Shown here: positions 55,812 through 63,293 of the stretch, in pieces
Layout of the letters: each line of letters starts with the position of its first letter
How positions within the stretch are numbered: position 1 is the stretch's first letter
From: Flavobacteriaceae bacterium UJ101
Lineage (GTDB): Bacteria; Bacteroidota; Bacteroidia; Flavobacteriales; UJ101
Assembly (NCBI GenBank): GCA_001880285.1
Contig: CP016269.1
Coordinates: 2,428,501 to 2,492,500 of the forward strand
Direction of reading: 5' to 3'
Length of the DNA stretch: 64,000 nt
Position numbers and translations under genes: made by a program
Notes under the pieces: generated by a model
Database searches by the model: none
Told to the model about the DNA's origin: nothing
What the model saw: the letters and a program-made list of their open reading frames with translations, nothing else

Positions 55812-57407
55812 ATGATTACAGGAAAAAATTACATAGGAAATACATTGTCTGAATTAGGAAGTACATCGTTTAAAACCTTTAATTCAGAATTAAATAAAGA
55901 GAACAATCACATTTTTAAAGAAGCTTCAAAAGAAGAAATTAAGCAAGCTATTCTATTAGCTACTGAAGCGTTTAAAACATATAGAAATACATCATCAAAA
56001 GAAAAAAGTGCTTTTTTAAATAGTATCGCTGAAGAGATTTTAGCTTTAGGAGATGATCTGATTCAAACTGCAATGGAAGAATCAGGTTTGCCTGAAGGAA
56101 GACTAATAGGTGAACGAGGTCGAACGATTGGACAATTAAAAATGTTTGCCAATTTATTAGAAGAAGGCTCTTGGGTTGAAGCCATAATTGATACTGCTTT
56201 ACCAGAGAGAACTCCAGCTCCTAGGCCTGATCTAAGAAAAATGTTAGTTCCAATAGGTCCTGTTGTAGTTTTTGGAGCAAGTAATTTTCCTTTTGCTTTT
56301 TCAACAGCTGGAGGAGATACAGCTTCCGCACTAGCTTCTGGGTGTCCTGTCATTGTTAAATCACATCCAATGCATGCAGGTACAGGTGAATTGATGGCAT
56401 CAGCGATTATAAAAGCAGCCCATAAGACTGGTATGCCTAATGGTGTTTTTTCCAATTTGAATAGTAAAGGAATTGAGGTTGGACGCCAGTTAGTACAAGA
56501 TCCACTAATAAAATCAGTAGCTTTTACAGGTAGTTTTCAAGGAGGAAAAGCTTTATTTGATTTAGCCAACAGTAGACAAGATCCAATTCCTGTTTTTGCA
56601 GAAATGGGAAGTATAAATCCAGTGATTGTATTACCTAAAATTTTAGTAGATAAAAAAGAAGAATTAGCAGAACAATTGGTAAACTCTATAACCTTAGGTT
56701 CAGGTCAATTTTGTACGAATCCAGGTTTAATTATAGGATTGAAAAGTGAAGATTTTGATCAATTTGTTCAACAATTAGGAAAGAAAGTAGAAGGAAAGAC
56801 ACCTGCTATTATGTTACACCCTCATATAGTCAATAATTTTGATGATAAAAGTCAAAACATATTAAAAGAAGACCATGTTGTGACTGTAGGGAAATACAAT
56901 AATATGGTAAATCCGAATACAGGAAAGCAAGTCATTGCAAAAGTTTCTGGAAAGTACTTTTTAGAAAATATTAATTTGCATCAAGAAGTATTTGGACCAT
57001 TTTCTTTAGTAGTAGAATGTGAAAATAAGGAAGAGTTGGCTCATGTTGTGAATCAATTGGAAGGACAATTAACAGGAACAATAATGGGAAAAGAAGAAGA
57101 ATTACTTGATTATAAAGAGATAATAGATAACTTAGTAGAAAAAGTAGGTCGAATTTTATATAATGGTGTGCCTACAGGTGTAGAAGTTTGCCATGCTATG
57201 CATCATGGAGGTCCTTACCCCTCTACAACGGATGCTCGTTTCACATCAGTAGGAACATCTGCTATAAAACGATTTGTACGACCTGTTTGTTTTCAAAATT
57301 GGCCACAAGCATTATTGCCTGAACCATTAAAAAATAAAAATATAACACACAATATACGTTTAGTGAACGGAAGGTATACAACAGAGGATATAATAATTAA
57401 AACTTAG
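55812..57407 (+). CDS. Alpha-ketoglutarate semialdehyde dehydrogenase
   Basis: A 531-residue aldehyde dehydrogenase of the long NADP-type group. It has the cofactor-binding FGASNFPFAFSTAGGDTASA, VAFTGSFQGGK, the general-base region PVFAEMGSINPV and the catalytic cysteine in LGSGQFCTNPGL. It oxidises 2-ketoglutarate semialdehyde to 2-oxoglutarate, the last step of trans-4-hydroxyproline catabolism, feeding the TCA cycle. Length and motifs fit the semialdehyde dehydrogenases of such clusters. A hairpin follows it, before the epimerase gene. Confidence 0.88.
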   Translation: MITGKNYIGNTLSELGSTSFKTFNSELNKENNHIFKEASKEEIKQAILLATEAFKTYRNTSSKEKSAFLNSIAEEILALGDDLIQTAMEESGLPEGRLIGERGRTIGQLKMFANLLEEGSWVEAIIDTALPERTPAPRPDLRKMLVPIGPVVVFGASNFPFAFSTAGGDTASALASGCPVIVKSHPMHAGTGELMASAIIKAAHKTGMPNGVFSNLNSKGIEVGRQLVQDPLIKSVAFTGSFQGGKALFDLANSRQDPIPVFAEMGSINPVIVLPKILVDKKEELAEQLVNSITLGSGQFCTNPGLIIGLKSEDFDQFVQQLGKKVEGKTPAIMLHPHIVNNFDDKSQNILKEDHVVTVGKYNNMVNPNTGKQVIAKVSGKYFLENINLHQEVFGPFSLVVECENKEELAHVVNQLEGQLTGTIMGKEEELLDYKEIIDNLVEKVGRILYNGVPTGVEVCHAMHHGGPYPSTTDARFTSVGTSAIKRFVRPVCFQNWPQALLPEPLKNKNITHNIRLVNGRYTTEDIIIKT

Positions 57408-57420
57408 TAATGAATTAGAG

Positions 57421-57466
57421 GGTGGTTAAATTATGTTTAACGTTTTTTTTAATCACCTTCTTTTTT
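57421..57466 (+). terminator. Intra-operon hairpin (attenuator-like) before the epimerase
   Basis: Bases GGTGGTTAAA (57421-57430) pair with TTTAATCACC (57448-57457) in a 10-bp stem and are followed by a T run. The one non-Watson-Crick pair (57425/57453) is a G-U wobble on the + strand only. It lies in the 71-base gap between the dehydrogenase and the epimerase genes. Confidence 0.55.
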
Positions 57467-57478
57467 AAGAAAATTTTT

Positions 57479-58480
57479 ATGGGAACAAAAACATTTTTTT
57501 GTGTAGATGCACATACTTGTGGAAACCCTGTTCGTGTTGTAGCAGGAGGTGGCCCAATTTTAGAAGGAGCCACAATGAGTGAAAAAAGACAACATTTTTT
57601 AAAAGAATTTGATTGGATAAGAAAAGGGTTGATGTTTGAGCCTCGTGGTCATGATATGATGTCAGGGAGTATTTTATATCCTCCTACCAACCCTGAAAAT
57701 GATATAGGAGTTCTTTTTATAGAGACAAGTGGTTGTTTACCCATGTGTGGTCATGGAACCATTGGAACCGTTACAATTGCAATAGAGCAAGGTTTAGTTT
57801 TTCCTAAAGTGGAAGGGAAATTACGTTTAGAAACCCCAGCAGGATTGGTTCTGGTAAACTATACAAAAGAAGGAAAAAAAGTAACTTCTGTACGGTTGAC
57901 CAATATTGCTTCCTATTTAGAAGCTGAAAATCTATCTGTTGAATGTCCAGATTTAGGGAAGTTGAATGTAGATGTAGCTTATGGAGGTAATTTTTATGCT
58001 ATTGTAGATCCTCAAGAAAATTTTAAAGGATTAGAAAATTATACAGCAGGAGAATTAATACGATGGAGTAGAATAATTCGAGAACGACTCAATGAATCAT
58101 ATAGTTTTGTGCATCCTGAAAATGAAACGATTCAAGGTTTAAGTCATTTGTTATGGACTGGAAAACCACTTTCTTCAGAAGCGACAGCACGTAATGCTGT
58201 TTTTTACGGTGATAAAGCTATTGATCGTTCCCCTTGTGGAACGGGAACATCTGCTAGAATGGCACAATGGTATGCAAAAGGAAAATTAAAATCAGGAGAA
58301 GATTTTGTACACGAAAGTATTATTGGTTCTCAATTTATAGGTAGAATTGAAAGAGAAGTAAATTTAGATAATAAAAAAGCCATTATTCCAAGTATAGAAG
58401 GTTGGGCAAGAGTAACAGGTTATAACAATATTATAATAGATGACGATGATCCTTATGCTCATGGGTTTCAAGTGATTTAA
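57479..58480 (+). CDS. 4-hydroxyproline 2-epimerase (proline racemase family)
   Basis: A 333-residue proline-racemase-family protein with both catalytic cysteines: one in CLPMCGHGTIG and one in DRSPCGTGTSARM. Two cysteines are diagnostic of racemases/epimerases rather than the Cys/Thr dehydratases. It converts trans-4-hydroxy-L-proline to cis-4-hydroxy-D-proline. The annotated start is ATG 57479; the frame extends upstream to 57422 through the attenuator-like hairpin, which I reject. It sits 18 bases before the oxidase gene. Confidence 0.9.
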   Translation: MGTKTFFCVDAHTCGNPVRVVAGGGPILEGATMSEKRQHFLKEFDWIRKGLMFEPRGHDMMSGSILYPPTNPENDIGVLFIETSGCLPMCGHGTIGTVTIAIEQGLVFPKVEGKLRLETPAGLVLVNYTKEGKKVTSVRLTNIASYLEAENLSVECPDLGKLNVDVAYGGNFYAIVDPQENFKGLENYTAGELIRWSRIIRERLNESYSFVHPENETIQGLSHLLWTGKPLSSEATARNAVFYGDKAIDRSPCGTGTSARMAQWYAKGKLKSGEDFVHESIIGSQFIGRIEREVNLDNKKAIIPSIEGWARVTGYNNIIIDDDDPYAHGFQVI

Positions 58481-58498
58481 ATTTTAAAAACAAAAAGA

Positions 58499-59746
58499 TT
58501 GAAAGAAGTAATCGTTATAGGTGGAGGTGTAGTAGGATTATTTTCAGCTTATTATTTAGCACAAGAAGGATGTAAAATCACCATTTTAGATCAAAATGAT
58601 TTTTCAGATGGATGTTCCTATGGAAATGCAGGAATGATTGTTCCTAGTCATATAATTCCATTAGCAGCTCCTGGAATGATTCAACAAGGTATTAAATGGA
58701 TGTTCGATGTGAAAAGTCCTTTTTATATAGAGCCTAGAATTAATTTAGAATTGATAAAATGGGGCTATTCTTTTTATAAATCAGCAACGAAATCCAAAGT
58801 TGAAAAAGCCATGCCTGCTTTAAAAGAATTGTCTGTTTTTAGTAAATCTTTATATCAAGACTTAGCTAAAGATGAAGATGATTTTCTTTATAAAGAAAAA
58901 GGTTTATTGATGCTTTATAAAACAGCCTCTGTGGCCGAAGAAGAAATTGAAGCCGCAGAAAAAGCACAAGCATTAGGATTAGAAGTAGATTTTTTAAATA
59001 AAAGTGAAGTTTTGACTTTAGAGAAAGGACTTTCTACAGATGTTTTAGGAGGAATACATTATAAATCAGATGCCCATTTAAATCCCAATAAATTGATGGA
59101 TTTTTTAAAAAGAAAATTAAAAGAAATGGGAGTTGTCTTTGTTTCTAATGAAGAAGTGATTGATTTTGAATTGGAAAACAATACCATTAAAAAAGTACAA
59201 ACACATTGTAACCAATATAGTGCTGATGAAGTTATTTTGGCTACGGGAGCTTGGAGTCCAAGATTATCAAAAAAAATAGGGTGGTCTTTATCATTATTAC
59301 CAGGAAAAGGCTATAGTTTTACTATTCCAGATTTAAAAAATAAACCTGAGATTCCTTCTATCTTATGCGAAGCAAAAGTAGCTGTAACACCTATCGGGGA
59401 GGCTGTTCGTTTTGGTGGAACTATGGAAATTACTCATGTTAAAAATACAACAATCAATACCAATAGAGTAAAAGGAATAACAGAAGCTATTTCAAAATAT
59501 TATCCTGATTGTAGCATTCCATTTCTCAACAAAGAATCAATATGGTATGGCTATCGTCCTTGCTCTCCAGATGGTTTACCTTATATAGGAAGGTTGAGTA
59601 AAGTAAGGAATATTCTATTAGCTACAGGGCATGCCATGATGGGACTTAGTTTAGCACCAGCAACAGGAAAGTTGATTACAGAAACCATTTTAAATCAAAA
59701 AACATCTGTGTCTTTGAACTTATTTAATCCAGAACGTAAATTTTAA
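58499..59746 (+). CDS. cis-4-hydroxy-D-proline oxidase/dehydrogenase (FAD, DadA-like)
   Basis: A 415-residue FAD oxidoreductase of the DAO family. The dinucleotide-binding motif IVIGGGVVGLFSAYYLAQEG begins at residue 5, and the C-terminal PDGLPYIGRL and ATGHAMMGLSLAPATG complete the fold. In this cluster it should oxidise cis-4-hydroxy-D-proline to pyrroline-4-hydroxy-2-carboxylate. The start is a TTG at 58499: the frame upstream has no ATG before a stop at 58478, and the FAD motif needs the N-terminus this close. It ends one base before the peptidase gene. Confidence 0.9.
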   Translation: MKEVIVIGGGVVGLFSAYYLAQEGCKITILDQNDFSDGCSYGNAGMIVPSHIIPLAAPGMIQQGIKWMFDVKSPFYIEPRINLELIKWGYSFYKSATKSKVEKAMPALKELSVFSKSLYQDLAKDEDDFLYKEKGLLMLYKTASVAEEEIEAAEKAQALGLEVDFLNKSEVLTLEKGLSTDVLGGIHYKSDAHLNPNKLMDFLKRKLKEMGVVFVSNEEVIDFELENNTIKKVQTHCNQYSADEVILATGAWSPRLSKKIGWSLSLLPGKGYSFTIPDLKNKPEIPSILCEAKVAVTPIGEAVRFGGTMEITHVKNTTINTNRVKGITEAISKYYPDCSIPFLNKESIWYGYRPCSPDGLPYIGRLSKVRNILLATGHAMMGLSLAPATGKLITETILNQKTSVSLNLFNPERKF

Positions 59747-59747
59747 T

Positions 59748-61043
59748 ATGATGCGATATCCAAAAATTTCTACTCAATTATTTATAGAAAATAGACAGCG
59801 ATTTATGCAAAATATGCAATCCAATACCATTGCAATTTTATCTTCTAATGATATTATGCCGACTAATGCAGATGATGTGATGGGTTTTTCTCAAAATAAT
59901 GATCTTTTTTATTTAAGTGGAATCGATCAGGAAAATACGATTTTAGTTTTATATCCTGATGCAGTAAAAGAAGAAAATAAGACGTTACTTTTTATAAAAG
60001 AAACGAATGAGCATATTAAAGTTTGGGAAGGAGAAAAATTTTCGAAGGAAGAAGCAGAAGAAATTTCAGGTATTGCAACGATAAAATGGGTAAAAGAGTT
60101 TGAGAAAACCTTGCAACTTTTTGCATTTGAAGCAGATGGATTTTATTTGGGACATAATGAACATATTAAAAGAGCTACTGCTGAGATTGAAACGCGAGAA
60201 GATCGAATGATTGTATGGTGTAAAAAACAATATCCATTACATTCTTATGATCGTGTAGCAAAAATTACAAGGTCTTTACGCCAAATTAAAAGTGATGTAG
60301 AAATTGATTTAATTAAAAAAGCTATAGCAATTAGTGAAAAAGGATTTCAAAAAGTTTTAAAAACAGTAAAAGCAGGTATTAAAGAATATGAATTAGAAGC
60401 AGAATTAACCTATCAAATTATTAAAAATGGAGGAAATCGACATGCTTTTAAACCCATTGTTGCGAGTGGGGCAAATGCTTGTGCGTTACATTATACGGAT
60501 AATAATGATATACTTTGTCCAGAAGATTTTGTTTTAATGGATTTTGGAGTAAACTATGCTAATTATAACTCTGATACAACCCGTTGTTTTCCTGTCTCAG
60601 GTAAATTTTCATTACGTCAGAAAGAAGTTTATCAAGCTGTTTTACATTGCTTAAAAGAAGGTTCTAAATTATTACAAATAGGAGTTGCTCATGCAGAATA
60701 TGAAAAGAATATGATTAAATTGGTTGAAGAACAGTTAATAGTTTTAGGGTTAATTACAAAAGAAGATATTAAAAATCAAGATCCTAAAAATCCAGCTTAT
60801 AAAAAATATTTTATGCACGGTACTGCACATCATTTAGGTTTAGATGTACATGATGTAGGATTATATAGTAGAAAATTAGAAGCAGGGATGGTTTTAACTT
60901 GTGAACCTGGGATTTATATTCCCGAAGAAAAAATAGGATGTCGATTAGAAAACGATTATTTGATTACCGAGAAAGGTCCTGTTAATCTTTCTGAATCATT
61001 GCCTATTGAAATAGAAGAAATAGAAGAATTGTTAAGTAGTTAA
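59748..61043 (+). CDS. Xaa-Pro aminopeptidase (M24B)
   Basis: A 431-residue M24 metallopeptidase with an N-terminal AMP_N-type domain (residues about 5-130). The catalytic domain has the metal ligands DFGVNYANYNSDTTR, HGTAHHLGLDVHDVG, TCEPGIYI and RLENDYLIT. It cleaves the N-terminal residue before proline, so it can release Pro/Hyp-containing fragments from peptides and feed this operon. The ATG follows the oxidase stop by one base; a second ATG at 59751 is possible. No signal peptide is visible, so it acts in the cytoplasm. Confidence 0.92.
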   Translation: MMRYPKISTQLFIENRQRFMQNMQSNTIAILSSNDIMPTNADDVMGFSQNNDLFYLSGIDQENTILVLYPDAVKEENKTLLFIKETNEHIKVWEGEKFSKEEAEEISGIATIKWVKEFEKTLQLFAFEADGFYLGHNEHIKRATAEIETREDRMIVWCKKQYPLHSYDRVAKITRSLRQIKSDVEIDLIKKAIAISEKGFQKVLKTVKAGIKEYELEAELTYQIIKNGGNRHAFKPIVASGANACALHYTDNNDILCPEDFVLMDFGVNYANYNSDTTRCFPVSGKFSLRQKEVYQAVLHCLKEGSKLLQIGVAHAEYEKNMIKLVEEQLIVLGLITKEDIKNQDPKNPAYKKYFMHGTAHHLGLDVHDVGLYSRKLEAGMVLTCEPGIYIPEEKIGCRLENDYLITEKGPVNLSESLPIEIEEIEELLSS

Positions 61044-61067
61044 TCAATAGTTAATTTTTAGTTTGTG

Positions 61068-61098
61068 TAAACCCTTGAGGAATCAAGGGTTTATTTTT
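61068..61098. terminator. Bidirectional terminator between the two hydroxyproline operons
   Basis: Arms TAAACCCTTGA (61068-61078) and TCAAGGGTTTA (61083-61093) form a perfect 11-bp stem with loop GGAA and a T run on the + strand. It separates the convergent operons. Confidence 0.85.
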
Positions 61099-61116
61099 TA
61101 TTAGTTATTTGATAAT

Positions 61117-62178
61117 CTATCGTAAAATAAACCCTTCTTTCATAGGGTCATTAGGGTCGATAAGAAAAGTATTCATTCCTGTTATATAAGCCGCTCCTTG
61201 AACTTCTGGAATAATAGCTGTAAAAGGACCGTATTGTAGTTCCTTAACAATACTACCATGAAATACACTCTGTGTAATACTTTCAATACTCATTCTTTCT
61301 CCTATAGCCAATTCTTTTCGGGCATGATGAATAGCCATTCGTCCTGATACTCCTGAGCCAGTTGGACAACGATCGACTTCTCCTTCTGCAAAAATACAGA
61401 CATTTCGACTGTTAATTCCTTCTGAAATAGGTCCTCCTATAAAAATGGTTCCGTATAAAAAGCTTAAATCTTCCTCAAAAGGATGTTGTATAGCTGTATC
61501 ATTTTTTATCACAGCTTCTTTAATGGCCATTCCTTTTTGAATTAAAGTACGATAGTTTTTAGGAGTTAATTCAAGATTGAATTGTGAAGCATCTACATAA
61601 GCATAAAAAGCTCCTCCATAAGCTAAATCATAGGTGACATCACCTAATCCTTTCACAAAAACATTTCGGTCTAATCCAACAACAAAAGAAGGAACACAAT
61701 GAAACCGAACATCCACAACTTTTCCATTTTGAACACGTGTATACGAAATAATCCTTCCACAAGGAGCATCGATTTTAATAATGTTATCACCTTCTACAAC
61801 AGAAATCCACTTCATTTGAACGGCTAAGGTAGATATTGCAATAATTGCATGACCGCACATAGTACTATAGCCTTCATTATGAAGGAATAAAATTCCAAAA
61901 TCTGCTTCATCATTGTTAGGAGGAAGAAGGATACAGCCATACATATCAGCATGACCTCTAGGTTCAAATAGTAAAGCAGTACGCAAATAGTCATAGTGAC
62001 TCTTTACATAACGGCGGTATTCTAACACATTATTCCCTCTCAATTTAGGAAAACCACTAACAATAACACGAAGAGGTTCTCCTCCTGTATGCATATCAAT
62101 GGTTTTAATTTCATGCCAATCTTGAGGAGGAATAAAGGTGGTGTTTTTTAAAATATTTTGATAAGTATTTTTCATCAT
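61117..62178 (-). CDS. trans-3-hydroxy-L-proline dehydratase (proline racemase family)
   Basis: A 353-residue paralogue of the epimerase. The first catalytic motif is STMCGHAIIA with Cys, but the second is DRCPTGSGVSGRM, where Thr replaces the second Cys. The Cys/Thr pair is the diagnostic signature of trans-3-hydroxy-L-proline dehydratase (as in human L3HYPDH). It removes water to yield Delta1-pyrroline-2-carboxylate. It overlaps the upstream cyclodeaminase-like gene by four bases, so the pair is coupled. This assignment rests on the residue signature and the neighbouring reductase. Confidence 0.88.
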   Translation of the reverse strand: MMKNTYQNILKNTTFIPPQDWHEIKTIDMHTGGEPLRVIVSGFPKLRGNNVLEYRRYVKSHYDYLRTALLFEPRGHADMYGCILLPPNNDEADFGILFLHNEGYSTMCGHAIIAISTLAVQMKWISVVEGDNIIKIDAPCGRIISYTRVQNGKVVDVRFHCVPSFVVGLDRNVFVKGLGDVTYDLAYGGAFYAYVDASQFNLELTPKNYRTLIQKGMAIKEAVIKNDTAIQHPFEEDLSFLYGTIFIGGPISEGINSRNVCIFAEGEVDRCPTGSGVSGRMAIHHARKELAIGERMSIESITQSVFHGSIVKELQYGPFTAIIPEVQGAAYITGMNTFLIDPNDPMKEGFILR

Positions 62179-63131
62179 GAGGTGTATTGGTTATAATAAT
62201 ATGTGGCTGCGGTTAAATCTTCTAAAGCATGCCCTACAGATTTAAAAAGGGTAATTTCTGAATTTGATTTTCGTGCAAAAATATTTTGAGAACATAATTT
62301 GAATAAATCAGCTGGAATTTCATCTACTTTTAAAAGGCCTTTTTCTAGTGGAATGACAATATCTCCGCTTTCTTTTAGAGCCCCTTCATAAGAATCTACA
62401 TAAACCGTGGCTTGTACAATGGCTTTATCATCAGCTTCTCTCATATCTCTTTTGTAAGATCCAACTAAATCGAGGTGTTGTCCTTTTTGTAAATGCTTTC
62501 CTAAAATTAAAGGATCATTAGATAATGTGGCACTGGAAATAATATCTACTGTAGAAATCTTTTCTTCAATAGTTTTTACAGGGATTACTTGATAAGTTTT
62601 ATTTTTTAATAATGAAGAAATTTGTTGTGCTTTTTGATAATTTCTACCATATATATACACTTTTTTAATAGGACGAACACTTGCATGAGCTTCTATTAAA
62701 TGAGTGGACAAAGCTCCTGTACCAATCATCAATAAAGAAGAAGCATCCTTTTTAGATAGATAAGAAGAAGCTAAAGCTGAAGCAGCAGCAGTTCTTTTTA
62801 CAGTTAATGTTTTTGCATCTAAAATAGCTTTTACGGATCCATTTTGAGCATCTAAATAAACATATAATCCTTGAATTGAAGGAAGATTATATTGTGTGTT
62901 TTGAGGATTTACTGTGACAATTTTTACTCCAGCTTCTTGATTAGGATTCCATGCTGGCATTAGTAAAAGTGTACTAGGAATTTGTTCTTTAGAATTTTGA
63001 AAATCATGATGATGTCTTAAAGGAACTTGAACTGTATTCGATGAAAAAGCATCGCGAAGTGTTTCTATAAGTTTATTGAAATGGGTGTTTTGTTCAATAA
63101 ATTGACAATCTAACATCAGAATATTCTTCAT
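62175..63131 (-). CDS. Delta1-pyrroline-2-carboxylate reductase (ornithine cyclodeaminase/mu-crystallin family)
   Basis: A 318-residue OCD/mu-crystallin family protein. It has PLRHHHDFQ near the N-terminus, LTVKRTAAASALASSYL with the substrate-side Lys/Arg, the NAD(P) motif MIGTGALSTHLIEAH and DLVGSYKRDMREADDKAI. Members include ornithine cyclodeaminase, ketimine reductase and the LhpI-type pyrroline-2-carboxylate reductase. Placement directly upstream of trans-3-hydroxyproline dehydratase indicates the last: it would reduce the product to L-proline. Confidence 0.85.
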   Translation of the reverse strand: MKNILMLDCQFIEQNTHFNKLIETLRDAFSSNTVQVPLRHHHDFQNSKEQIPSTLLLMPAWNPNQEAGVKIVTVNPQNTQYNLPSIQGLYVYLDAQNGSVKAILDAKTLTVKRTAAASALASSYLSKKDASSLLMIGTGALSTHLIEAHASVRPIKKVYIYGRNYQKAQQISSLLKNKTYQVIPVKTIEEKISTVDIISSATLSNDPLILGKHLQKGQHLDLVGSYKRDMREADDKAIVQATVYVDSYEGALKESGDIVIPLEKGLLKVDEIPADLFKLCSQNIFARKSNSEITLFKSVGHALEDLTAATYYYNQYTS

Positions 63132-63215
63132 TATGATATATTTTTCTAAAAATAATGAAATATCTATACTAATAGATGATTAACTTATATTTTGCTAAAA
63201 TTGTATGATTGTATG

Positions 63216-63293
63216 TTAAAATCATATTCTTTTTTGAGTTTTCTTTTAGTACTTTTAGTTTACTTAATGGATAAATAAGGAATATGATTTTAA
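63216..63293. repeat. 14-bp exact inverted repeat spanning the S37-peptidase promoter region
   Basis: Arms TTAAAATCATATTC (63216-63229) and GAATATGATTTTAA (63280-63293) are exact complements with a 50-base spacer. The right arm overlaps the ATG at 63284. The 152-base gap is the divergent space between the reductase operon and the S37 peptidase gene, so this could be an operator. Confidence 0.5.
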
